From assembly GCF_003345525.1 (NCBI RefSeq), contig NZ_QQNH01000003.1:141992-205991 (forward strand): a DNA stretch of 64,000 nucleotides, read 5' to 3'. The position numbers and the translations under genes are program-made. This document shows, in pieces, positions 26,953 to 34,881 of this stretch. Positions within the stretch are counted from its first letter, which is position 1; every line of letters starts with the position of its first letter. This DNA comes from Pelagibacterium lacus (GTDB taxonomy: Bacteria; Pseudomonadota; Alphaproteobacteria; Rhizobiales; Devosiaceae). A model generated the notes under the pieces. That model saw only the letters and a list, made by a program, of their open reading frames with translations. It was not told where the DNA came from and made no database searches.

Positions 26953-28916
26953 GACAAATCCTCGCGCTTGAGCCAGACAAGGCTGCCGTCCTCGACCCCG
27001 ACCACGAGGTCGAGCTGGCCGCGTCCGGCCCAGTCCACCGCCTCGGGCGAGGCCACATGCATGGCCATGGCGATGGTCTCGCCCTTCCAGGCCATGGCGC
27101 GGGGCAGGGAAAATACCGGTTCCTCCGGCGTGCCCACATTGCGGCAGTAAAAGAGCCCCGCCTGCTTTGTGGTGTTGCGCGGCGCCCCCTCGGGCCCCGG
27201 CGGCACGGAGGCGCGGGCATGGGTGCCGAAGATCAGATCCTTGCGCCCGGTGCCCTCCCAATCGCAGACGCACAGCTTGGCGCGACCCCGTCCGCCGCCG
27301 ACATCGACGGTGAAACTCATGATCTCGCCGGTCTCCCAGCGGATGAAACGCTTGTCGTCGAGCTCGGTGTCTCCCACCCGCCGATAGTCGGCGAGCCGGC
27401 CTTCCTCGTCGAGGCACAGGTAATGCAGCGCCCCCGAACCGGTCCAGTCGACGACGGCCGGGCGTACCCGCCACACGGTCTTGAGCGGCTTGCCGCCATG
27501 ATGGAGCAATTGTGCGGCGGCGAAGTTCGGCGGGTAGGCGCCGTCGCCGAGATTGCGGTAGAAGCGGTGATGCCCCAGCACGTCGCTGACCAGCAGGTCC
27601 GCATGGCCGTCGCCATCCCAGTCGGCGATGGTGGGGCAGCTATAGCCGAACATGATCTCCGAGGGCCCCTGGATGGAACCGGGGAGCCCCGCCGCGATGC
27701 GGATGGGCGCGCCATCGGCGGTCAGCAGGCTGTCGCGGCCCAGCGTGGGCGTGTCGTGCGGCCCCATGGCGGGAAAGAACATCAATTCGCCGCTCGAATT
27801 TCCCACCACGAGGTCGTATCGGCCGCGGCCGGAGAAATCATGGGCGGCCGGGGAGGGCAGGGCGCCCGCATGGATCACCGGCGCGCTGGTCTCGACCCGG
27901 CCGACCTTCTCGAACACCGGATGACCGTCCTCGCCGGTGCCGCAATTGCGCAGATAAGTGACATACCCATCCTCTGCGCCGACGAGAATGTCGAGCCGGC
28001 CGTCGCCATTCCAGTCCACCACGCAGGGCATGTGGATGCACTGGTCGAGCTCCAGGGGCGCGCCCTCCGGCCCCTTGATCAGCGAGAGCGGCTGGAAATG
28101 CCCGTCCTCGGCCTGGCGGGCGATGTGCAATATGTTCCAGAACTCCCCGGCGATGAGGGACGTGGTCTTGCCGTCGAAGGCACCGAAGGCCGGGCCGAGC
28201 TGGCCATAGACTTCGAGCGGGTTTTCCCCGGCCCGCATGGCGGTGCCGCGCGAAAGGACCGGCGCGGCGAGGGTGCCGGTATTCTTGAAGACATAGAGAA
28301 AGCCGCGCAGCGGTCCGCCCAGCCATCGCCCGGCATCGTCATAGGCGCGATAGCCCTCGTCGTTCCACTCCAGCCCGTTGGGCCAGTAATCGTTCCAGTA
28401 ATCGCTGCCGACCACCAGTTCGAGCTCGCCATCGCCGTCGATGTCGACGAAGCGCGCCATGTGGAAATATTCGTTGCCCTTCACCCAGTCGGCCTCGAGG
28501 TCGAGGGCGATCGGATCGCCGAACCGCGGCGCGCCGGGCTCCCCGATATTGGGGAAGATGTAGATCTGCTTGCGCATGCGGGAAGCGGAGACGAGGTGGA
28601 AGATGTCGCCGTCGCGATAGGCGGTGACATAGCCCCTTACGCCCTCGATCAGTTCCTGGGCTCCCAGGACCGGCGTGCCGTCCGGGTTCTGGCCGATCTC
28701 GCGGCGCAGGAAGACCCGCCCGTCATAGCAGGGGTCCCAGGCCGATAGCAGCAGGTCGCGACCGCCATCCCCATCCCAGTCGAGCACGTCGACGCAGGTG
28801 ATGATTCGCCCGTCCACAAAGGCGCGCTCGACGCTCGGGTCATAGGTGATGGCGGCCTCGCCGTAAAAAGGCCCGGTCCACACATTTGCATCGTCTTCCC
28901 ACCGCTTGACGCTCAA
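26946..28916 (-). CDS. FG-GAP/VCBS repeat protein without a signal peptide
   Basis: A 656-residue protein built from FG-GAP-type beta-propeller repeats. Calcium-loop motifs of the DxDGDGxxD kind recur at about 46-54 (DWDGDGGRD), 158-166 (DIDGDGELE), 301-309 (DWNGDGRLD) and 432-440 (DWDGDGHAD), each followed by a hydrophobic LLVG-type strand. Unlike most such proteins it has no signal peptide or membrane segment, so it is probably cytosolic. The TTG at 28916 is chosen because AAGGAGG lies 5 bases before it. The likely fold is an eight-bladed propeller; function is unknown. It is divergent from the DapA-like gene. Confidence 0.78.
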   Translation of the reverse strand: MSVKRWEDDANVWTGPFYGEAAITYDPSVERAFVDGRIITCVDVLDWDGDGGRDLLLSAWDPCYDGRVFLRREIGQNPDGTPVLGAQELIEGVRGYVTAYRDGDIFHLVSASRMRKQIYIFPNIGEPGAPRFGDPIALDLEADWVKGNEYFHMARFVDIDGDGELELVVGSDYWNDYWPNGLEWNDEGYRAYDDAGRWLGGPLRGFLYVFKNTGTLAAPVLSRGTAMRAGENPLEVYGQLGPAFGAFDGKTTSLIAGEFWNILHIARQAEDGHFQPLSLIKGPEGAPLELDQCIHMPCVVDWNGDGRLDILVGAEDGYVTYLRNCGTGEDGHPVFEKVGRVETSAPVIHAGALPSPAAHDFSGRGRYDLVVGNSSGELMFFPAMGPHDTPTLGRDSLLTADGAPIRIAAGLPGSIQGPSEIMFGYSCPTIADWDGDGHADLLVSDVLGHHRFYRNLGDGAYPPNFAAAQLLHHGGKPLKTVWRVRPAVVDWTGSGALHYLCLDEEGRLADYRRVGDTELDDKRFIRWETGEIMSFTVDVGGGRGRAKLCVCDWEGTGRKDLIFGTHARASVPPGPEGAPRNTTKQAGLFYCRNVGTPEEPVFSLPRAMAWKGETIAMAMHVASPEAVDWAGRGQLDLVVGVEDGSLVWLKREDLSW

Positions 28917-28937
28917 GCTCGCCTCCTTGTAGATTTC

Positions 28938-28952
28938 TGGAATTGAATTCTG
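28938..28952. promoter_or_regulatory. Second IclR-type operator in a divergent promoter
   Basis: TGGAATTGAATTCTG matches the TGGAATnnnATTCCA operator before iclR at 10 of 12 specified positions, with a perfect GAATT-G-AATTC core. It lies in the 86-base gap between the FG-GAP gene and the DapA-like gene, well placed to control both. Confidence 0.5.
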
Positions 28953-29002
28953 AAACGAAAGCGTATCATAAAAATGCGATTTGGAAAGGGTCGGGTGACC
29001 AG

Positions 29003-29935
29003 ATGACCACTGCAATCGAGGGCATCGTCCCGGTAATGCTGACGCCGATGACCGCGGCTGGCGCGATCGACTGGTCCGGCCTCGACCGGCTGGTCGCCTG
29101 GTATGGCGACAAGGGCAGCGACGCGCTGTTCGCGGTCTGCCAGTCGAGCGAGATGCTCAAGCTCACCCTCCCCGAGCGGGTCGACCTGGCGCGGCGCGTG
29201 CGCGAGGCGGCGCCCAAGGGCATGCCGGTCATCGCCTCGGGGCATATTTCTCCCGCCCTCGACGACCAGATCGCCGAATTGCGGGCCATGGCCGAAACCG
29301 GCATCGACGCGCTGATCCTCGTCACCAACCGGCTCGATCCCGACAATGCCGGCTTCGACGCCTTCCGCGCGGCCCTCGATACCCTGTTGTCGAAGCTCCC
29401 TGCGGACCTGCCGCTGGGGCTCTATGAATGCCCCGCCCCCTATCGCCGGCTGCTCAGCGACGATGAGTTTTCCTATTGCCGCGACACCGGCCGGTTCGTG
29501 GTGCTCAAGGACGTCTCCTGCGACCTCGATACCGTGCGTCGCCGCGCCCGCCTCGCCGAGGGTTCGCCCTTCAACGTCATCAACGCCAATGCCGCCATCG
29601 CCTTTGACGCCATGCGGGCCGGGTCGCGCGGGTTCTCCGGTGTGTTCACCAATTTCCATCCCGACCTTTATGCATGGCTCTATCGTAACCGCGACCGTGA
29701 CGACCAATTCATTCATGAACTCAAGGTCTTCCTGGCCCTCGCGGCCATGGGGGAATCCATGGGCTATCCCAAGCTGGCCAAGCTCTATCACCAGAGACTG
29801 GGCACTTTCGATTCTCCGGCCAGCCGCGTCGTCGACTATGATGTGGAGGAGCGGCATTGGGCCGCAGGGGTGCTTCTCGACCATATCCATGAAGGAACCG
29901 AGCGGTTTCGGGCCCGCGTAGAGGCCGGCGGCTGA
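29003..29935 (+). CDS. Dihydrodipicolinate synthase/N-acetylneuraminate lyase family protein
   Basis: A 310-residue class-I aldolase-type TIM barrel. The Schiff-base lysine is Lys169 in RFVVLKDVS and the catalytic tyrosine is Tyr141 in PLGLYECPAPYR, so the core chemistry (aldol cleavage, condensation or dehydration of a 2-keto acid) should be intact. The usual GTTGE motif of true DapA is replaced by CQSSEM (about 46-51), so lysine synthesis is unlikely. It is divergent from the FG-GAP gene, shares its operator region and probably acts on a sugar acid or related 2-oxo acid. Confidence 0.8.
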   Translation: MTTAIEGIVPVMLTPMTAAGAIDWSGLDRLVAWYGDKGSDALFAVCQSSEMLKLTLPERVDLARRVREAAPKGMPVIASGHISPALDDQIAELRAMAETGIDALILVTNRLDPDNAGFDAFRAALDTLLSKLPADLPLGLYECPAPYRRLLSDDEFSYCRDTGRFVVLKDVSCDLDTVRRRARLAEGSPFNVINANAAIAFDAMRAGSRGFSGVFTNFHPDLYAWLYRNRDRDDQFIHELKVFLALAAMGESMGYPKLAKLYHQRLGTFDSPASRVVDYDVEERHWAAGVLLDHIHEGTERFRARVEAGG

Positions 29936-30069
29936 AGCGATCACGAAGTTTTGGCCGGGCTCTCTTTGCTTGCTTCCGTCGTCTCGGAGCGGTAGATTTG
30001 AGACCTTATTGCATAAGAAAAAAAGCCGCGTCGCCCATCGGCGTGTTGTTTTCATTTAGGGAGACAAGC

Positions 30070-30657
30070 TTGACCATTCGATCGAAATATCTTGGCACCA
30101 GAACGGTCCTGGCCGCGGCCGGCCTTTTTGGGCTTTGGGTCGCACCGGCCTCTGCCGATGTGTTCACCGAAGCCCAGGCGGCGGCGGGCAAGCAGTCCTA
30201 CGCCACCCAATGCGCCATGTGTCATGGCGACGCCCTGCTCGGGCCGAACGCTCCGGCGCTGGTCGGAACGGAAGTCATGCAGAATTTCGATACCGCCCAG
30301 GGCATGTACAGCTATATCGCTGCCGCCATGCCGCCCCAGGCGCCCGGCGCCCTCGATGAAGAGGTCTATGTCAACATCATGGCCTATATTCTCGAGGCCA
30401 ATGGTGCCGTGGCCGGCGACACCGAGCTGACCGCCGATCCCGCTCTGCTGAGCGCGATCAAGCTCGCTGAAGTGACTGCGGGCTCCGGCGCCGCGCCTGC
30501 CGCGGACGGCGCGCCCGCTCCGGTCGAGACCGACGTGCCGCAGGCCTATACCTGGGGCCAGACGCTGCCTTCGATCCTGCCGTCCGCGCCGGAAGCGCAA
30601 GAACCTGCGGTGCCGCAGGCCTATACCTGGGGCCAGACTCTTCCGACCGTCAATTGA
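30070..30657 (+). CDS. c-type cytochrome with duplicated C-terminal tail
   Basis: A 195-residue periplasmic cytochrome and probable electron acceptor of the PQQ dehydrogenase encoded next. A signal peptide covers about residues 1-29; the haem motif is CAMCHG (Cys48, Cys51, His52) and the axial Met is probably in AAAMPPQAPG. The segment after residue 130 is Ala/Pro-rich and ends in two copies of VPQAYTWGQTLP, spaced 25 residues apart. The TTG at 30070 is preferred because AGGGAG precedes it and it gives a natural signal peptide (LTIRSKYLGTRTVLAAAGLF). Confidence 0.85.
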   Translation: MTIRSKYLGTRTVLAAAGLFGLWVAPASADVFTEAQAAAGKQSYATQCAMCHGDALLGPNAPALVGTEVMQNFDTAQGMYSYIAAAMPPQAPGALDEEVYVNIMAYILEANGAVAGDTELTADPALLSAIKLAEVTAGSGAAPAADGAPAPVETDVPQAYTWGQTLPSILPSAPEAQEPAVPQAYTWGQTLPTVN

Positions 30658-30729
30658 ACGGGCCTTTCTTTTAAAAATCTGATCGGAGCCTGAGGCTTCG
30701 GCACATTGTGTTGCAATTGGGAGACAGCC

Positions 30730-32496
30730 ATGAACAGTTTCACCCTTAAGACCCTCCTCGCCCTGACGGTCAGTGCGTCGGCCTTGGTGAGCGTGGCCAA
30801 TGCGCAGGGGGTTCGCGAGGACTATACGCCGGTTACCGACGAGATGGTTCTCAACCCGCCCGAAAACGAGTGGCTGTCCTGGCGCCGCACCCCCGATAAC
30901 CAGGGCTACAGCCCGCTCGACCTGATCAACCGCGACACGGTTGGCGATCTCGAGTTGGCCTGGGCCTGGCCGATGGCCGATGTGGGCATCCAGGAAACCG
31001 CGCCGCTGATGCATGACGGCGTGCTGTTCCTGCAGACCAACAACAACATCGTGCAGGCGCTCGACGCCCGCAGCGGCGACCTGATCTGGGAATACCGCCC
31101 GGCTTTGGCCGAAGTGCCGGCCGAATGGGGCTACCAGCTCTATCAGTCGCGCCGCCAGAAGAACTCCATCGCCCTCTATGAGGACACCGTGGTTCTGACC
31201 ACCGTCGATGCGCGCATCATCGTGCTCGACGCCACCGACGGCAAGGTGCTGCGCGAAGTGCAGGCCTTCGACTACACCGTGGGCTACAGCTACACGGTTG
31301 GCCCGATCGTCGTGAACGGCAAGATCATCTCGGCCATTTCGGGCTGCTCGATCTCGGGCACCGCCGGCGGCTGCTATGTGGTGGCGCACGATTTCGAGAC
31401 GCTCGACGAACTCTGGCGCTTCAACACCCTCGACGATCCCAACAATCCCGAGCAACTGGCAAGCTGGGGCGACGTGCCGCCGGAAAACCGCTGGGGCGGT
31501 ACGCCCTGGGCGACCGGCTCCTATGACGCGCGCACCAACACCACTTTCTGGGGTGTCGGCATGCCCGCGCCTTACGCCGCGCTCATCCGCGGGTCGGAAG
31601 ACGGCGATGCGCTCTACACCAACTCGACCCTGGCGCTTGACGCCGACACCGGCGAATTGAAGTGGTACTTCCAGCACCTGCCGCGCGACGACTGGGACCT
31701 CGACAGCCCGTTCGAACGCGTGCTGGTCGATCTGGAGGAGAATGGGGAGACCCGTCACCTGCTGATCTCCGTGCCGGGCAAGAACGGCATCTTCTTTGCC
31801 CTGGATCGCGACACCGGCGAATATCTGTGGTCGCAGGAAACCGTCTACCAGAACTCGGTCACCAGCATCGATGATGACGGCACCGTCCACACCAACGAAG
31901 ATCTGATGCTCTCCGCCCTGGGCGAGGAAGTGCTGATCTGTACGTCGGTTTCGGGCGGTAAGCTCTGGCAGGCCGGCGCCTACAGCCCGCTGACCCAGCA
32001 GTTCTACGTGCCGCTGACCGAAGCCTGTAACGTGGTTTCGGCGACTCAGACCGAGTTCACCGCCGGTAATGCCACCGGCGCCATGCGCTTCGGTCCGCGT
32101 ATCCTGCCCGAAGGCATTACCGAGGCCGGTCTGGTCGAGGCGATCCAGGTTGGCGTGACCAAGTCGGAAGACGCCGGCTGGAAGGTCCGCCAGCGTCCGT
32201 CGATGACCTCCTCGCTGCTGACCACCGGCGGCGGACTGGTGATCGGTGGCGACGCCGGCCGCTACGTCAAGGCCTGGGATCAGGAAACCGGCGAAGTGCT
32301 CTGGCAGCAGCGCCTCAATGCGCCGATCGGCGGCTCGCCGATGACCTTCGAGCTCGATGGCGAGCAGTATCTGGTCATCCCGACCGGGTTCAGCGCCGCC
32401 GCTGGGTCGATCTCCTCGGCCTTCCCAGAAATCCCGCTGCCCTCGGGCAATGGCAACTCGATCTTCGTCTACAAGCTGCCCAATTCGGCAAGCTGA
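30730..32496 (+). CDS. PQQ-dependent (quinoprotein) alcohol dehydrogenase, soluble type
   Basis: A 588-residue periplasmic eight-bladed propeller dehydrogenase. Residues 1-27 form a signal peptide ending VANAQ. W-motifs such as GDLIWEYRP, GELKWYFQHLP and GEVLWQQRL recur through the protein. The catalytic region reads DDWDLD: Asp323 is the likely catalytic base and Asp325 matches the extra Asp that coordinates lanthanide in XoxF/PedH-type enzymes. The usual vicinal Cys pair is missing; instead SGCSISGTAGGC has two Cys eight residues apart. There is no haem domain, so the neighbouring cytochrome must take the electrons. Substrate is probably an alcohol or aldehyde. Confidence 0.85.
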   Translation: MNSFTLKTLLALTVSASALVSVANAQGVREDYTPVTDEMVLNPPENEWLSWRRTPDNQGYSPLDLINRDTVGDLELAWAWPMADVGIQETAPLMHDGVLFLQTNNNIVQALDARSGDLIWEYRPALAEVPAEWGYQLYQSRRQKNSIALYEDTVVLTTVDARIIVLDATDGKVLREVQAFDYTVGYSYTVGPIVVNGKIISAISGCSISGTAGGCYVVAHDFETLDELWRFNTLDDPNNPEQLASWGDVPPENRWGGTPWATGSYDARTNTTFWGVGMPAPYAALIRGSEDGDALYTNSTLALDADTGELKWYFQHLPRDDWDLDSPFERVLVDLEENGETRHLLISVPGKNGIFFALDRDTGEYLWSQETVYQNSVTSIDDDGTVHTNEDLMLSALGEEVLICTSVSGGKLWQAGAYSPLTQQFYVPLTEACNVVSATQTEFTAGNATGAMRFGPRILPEGITEAGLVEAIQVGVTKSEDAGWKVRQRPSMTSSLLTTGGGLVIGGDAGRYVKAWDQETGEVLWQQRLNAPIGGSPMTFELDGEQYLVIPTGFSAAAGSISSAFPEIPLPSGNGNSIFVYKLPNSAS

Positions 32497-32524
32497 GCGA
32501 CGGCTCGATCCTGAGCAAGAACTG

Positions 32525-32554
32525 GAAAGGGGCCCAAGGGCTCCTTTCTTTTTT
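32525..32554 (+). terminator. Terminator after the PQQ dehydrogenase gene
   Basis: GAAAGGGGCCC and GGGCTCCTTTC form an 11-bp stem with one mismatch and a 2-base loop, followed by six T. It lies 28 bases after the dehydrogenase stop and just before the ribosome binding site of the MxaJ-like gene, so it may set a lower level for that gene. Confidence 0.8.
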
Positions 32555-32567
32555 AAGGAGAGCGGAA

Positions 32568-33380
32568 ATGAGACGTTTGGCACCGGCCCTGGTCCTGGGG
32601 CTCACTCTGGCGTGCGGCGCGATGCCGGCCCAGGGACAGATGCTGCCCCCGCAACTGCTCGATTCCACCCGCCCCACCCAGGGCGACAGCATCCGCGCCT
32701 GCGTCGATGACGACAGCCCCGGCGGGCCGCTGGACCGGGCCGTGGCGCAGGCGATCGGCGACGCGCTGTTCCTCGATGTCGATTTCGTCCCTGCCCTGCG
32801 CGGCTTCCCCCTCGACGGCGATGGCTATCTCGCCGAGATGGAAATCCATCTCAACAATGATTGCGACCTGTTCATGGGCATCGCCGTACAGCCCAATTCG
32901 CCCTTCCCCGAATGGGCGGCCATGACCCGGCCCTATGCCCAGGTGCCCTTCGTCCTGGTCGTCGCCGACCCGGACTATCGATCGCTGGGCGACATCCCGC
33001 TGGGCAGCACCATCGGCACCGCCGTTGCGAGCCTCGGGGAGCGGGTGTTCATCACCTCCATGCTGCAGCGCCCGCGCGAGGAGCGCTGGCGGCGCCTGCC
33101 CTATGCCGATTTCGACCTGATGACCACGCGCCTCCTCGACGGCAGCCTCGAGGGCATGCTGCTCTGGCAGCCCGCATGGGTGCGCATCGCCGAGCAGAAC
33201 GCGGCGGCGAGCCATCTGCGGATCATCCCCCTCGATCCGGTTCCCCAGGCCGTGGTCCAGGTCGGTGCGCTCATTTCGTCCTACGACACTTTTCTGCGCA
33301 CGGAAGTGGATGCCGCCATCGGAGCGCTCGCCGCGGACGGCACGCTCGACGCCATTCTCGGCGATCTCGGCCTCGACTGA
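32568..33380 (+). CDS. Quinoprotein-dehydrogenase-associated binding protein (MxaJ/XoxJ-like)
   Basis: A 270-residue periplasmic protein of the family-3 solute-binding fold, with a signal peptide at about 1-24. It resembles the MxaJ/XoxJ-type proteins encoded beside methanol and ethanol quinoprotein dehydrogenases, thought to help activate the apo-enzyme. Segments such as YAQVPFVLVVADPDYRSLGDIP and GTAVASLGERVF are the typical second-lobe start. TTAAGGAGAG precedes the ATG. It is convergent with the M50-like gene, with only 9 bases between stops. Confidence 0.8.
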   Translation: MRRLAPALVLGLTLACGAMPAQGQMLPPQLLDSTRPTQGDSIRACVDDDSPGGPLDRAVAQAIGDALFLDVDFVPALRGFPLDGDGYLAEMEIHLNNDCDLFMGIAVQPNSPFPEWAAMTRPYAQVPFVLVVADPDYRSLGDIPLGSTIGTAVASLGERVFITSMLQRPREERWRRLPYADFDLMTTRLLDGSLEGMLLWQPAWVRIAEQNAAASHLRIIPLDPVPQAVVQVGALISSYDTFLRTEVDAAIGALAADGTLDAILGDLGLD

Positions 33381-33389
33381 GGCGCCGGT

Positions 33390-34004
33390 TCAGAGGCTGG
33401 AAAATATTGGCCGCAGGATCGGCAGCAGGCGATCGGGCACCAGCACCCCGGCCACCATCAGGATGACGATCGCCGCGAGGACGGGGATTTCCAGCCTGCG
33501 CCACAGCCTCGCCCGGTCGGGGAACAGCGCCACCAGCACCAGCCCGCCGGTCAGCCCCGGCAGGGGGAGGGCGTTGATGGCCACCGAGAGCAGCGAGATG
33601 TCCTGCACCGCGACGATGACCGTGAGGACCGCATAACCAGCCGTGCGCGGCATGCTGGCGGCGATCCATGGCCGCGCCAGATCGAGCAGCGGCACCAGGG
33701 CCAGGCTGATCAGCAGCGCCGCGACGGCAATGGCGACCAGCGCCGGCCGGCCGCCGCGCAATTGCGCCGGGTCGATATGGGCCGGCCGGGCCCAGCCGGC
33801 GCGGAACAGCACCGCCATGGCCAGCCCCCAAAGGGAGAGATGGGCCAGGGGGCTGGCCGTCAGCCGCCCTTCCTTTTCCGGCATGGCGCTGCCCAGAAGC
33901 CGCGCCATCAGCGCCAGCATGCCTCCATGCAGCGCGACGAAAATCAGCATCCCGGCAATGCGCGAGACGATGGCTCCCATGGTGAGGTCGTGCAACAGGC
34001 TCAT
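33390..34004 (-). CDS. M50 (site-2 protease)-like membrane protein with lost catalytic residues
   Basis: A 204-residue polytopic membrane protein whose conserved segments line up with M50 rhomboid-like intramembrane metalloproteases: MARLLGSAMPEKEGRLTASPLAHL, RAGWARPAHIDPAQLRGGRPAL and INALPLPGLTGG. The zinc motif HExxH is reduced to LHGGML (only His26), and the distal NxxPxPxLDGG has Thr in place of the metal Asp. It is therefore predicted to be proteolytically dead. It starts with a GGAGAG site after the second binding-protein gene and is the last gene of the ABC exporter operon. Confidence 0.65.
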   Translation of the reverse strand: MSLLHDLTMGAIVSRIAGMLIFVALHGGMLALMARLLGSAMPEKEGRLTASPLAHLSLWGLAMAVLFRAGWARPAHIDPAQLRGGRPALVAIAVAALLISLALVPLLDLARPWIAASMPRTAGYAVLTVIVAVQDISLLSVAINALPLPGLTGGLVLVALFPDRARLWRRLEIPVLAAIVILMVAGVLVPDRLLPILRPIFSSL

Positions 34005-34032
34005 CGCGGGCTCTCCACGGACATAGCGGCGA

Positions 34033-34881
34033 TCATCCGAAAAGCTCCCCGATGTCGGCCGCATCCTCCGGCCCGCCATCGAGGCCGTAGCGTTCGGCAA
34101 TCGAGGCCAGCGTGCCGTCCCGTCCCATGGCGTCCATGGCGTCGCGCAGGGCGCGCCTGAGGGTAAGATCGCCCTTCCACAGGCCGAAGGCGAGGGGGAA
34201 GCGGGCGAAGGGCGGCTCGGGGAGCCAGAGGATGCGCGCATCCTCGTCCAGCGCCAGCGTCGCGATGGTGAAGCGGTCGCTGATCGCTATATCGGCCGCC
34301 CCGGTTTCGAGCGCTGCCACCAGATCGCCCGGTGCCCGTGCCGCCAGGGTCCTGATGCCGTTTTCGCGCAGGAAGCCGCTGAGTGCCAGCCGGTCCAGCC
34401 CCTGGCTGCCGGGGAGGACCGCCGCGGTGCCCACCGGCCCGAGGGCTTCCCCCGGCGGCACGATGGCTGCCCATCCGGTTTCCACGCCGGTCGGCAGGAG
34501 TTGCAGGAAGCCGCGCGTCGCCGCCGAATCGACCACCCCGCCGGCGATCACCGCGCATTGGGCGCGGGTGAGGCGCCAGTTGCGCGGATTGAAGTCGCGC
34601 CCGATGGCGGGGTTGATGTTGAGGGCCAGCCGCAGGCCCAGCCGCTCGGCCAGGTGCTGCAGCACCTCGATGTCATAGCCCGGTGCGGCCGGGTCGCCGG
34701 TGACCAGCGGGGCGGCGCTTTGCGGCACGCAGACCCGCAGCGTGCCGCTGCGCCGCACCTCGCCCAGCGAGGTGTCCGGCGGCAGGAAGGTCGCCGCGAA
34801 TAAGAGCGCCGCCACCACGAGGATGTTGATCGCCCCGGGCAGCCAGCGCCGGCTCTGCCTGATCGGCCTGGGGGTTCTCAT
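34033..34881 (-). CDS. Membrane-anchored binding protein, MxaJ-like
   Basis: A 282-residue family-3 solute-binding-type protein. Residues 1-16 are basic and 17-32 hydrophobic (INILVVAALLFAATFL) without an obvious cleavage site, so it is probably anchored to the inner membrane facing the periplasm. The fold starts GTLRVCVPQSAAPLV and includes PGYDIEVLQHLAERLG. Three Cys are spread through the domain. It overlaps the permease gene by ATGA and is the second such protein of the PQQ locus. Confidence 0.78.
   Translation of the reverse strand: MRTPRPIRQSRRWLPGAINILVVAALLFAATFLPPDTSLGEVRRSGTLRVCVPQSAAPLVTGDPAAPGYDIEVLQHLAERLGLRLALNINPAIGRDFNPRNWRLTRAQCAVIAGGVVDSAATRGFLQLLPTGVETGWAAIVPPGEALGPVGTAAVLPGSQGLDRLALSGFLRENGIRTLAARAPGDLVAALETGAADIAISDRFTIATLALDEDARILWLPEPPFARFPLAFGLWKGDLTLRRALRDAMDAMGRDGTLASIAERYGLDGGPEDAADIGELFG

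Noticed and set aside
29003..29935. Assignment of the DapA-family gene as lysine-pathway dapA
   Set aside because: The substrate loop GTTGE is replaced by CQSSEM, and the gene lies in a catabolic locus far from dapD-dapE.
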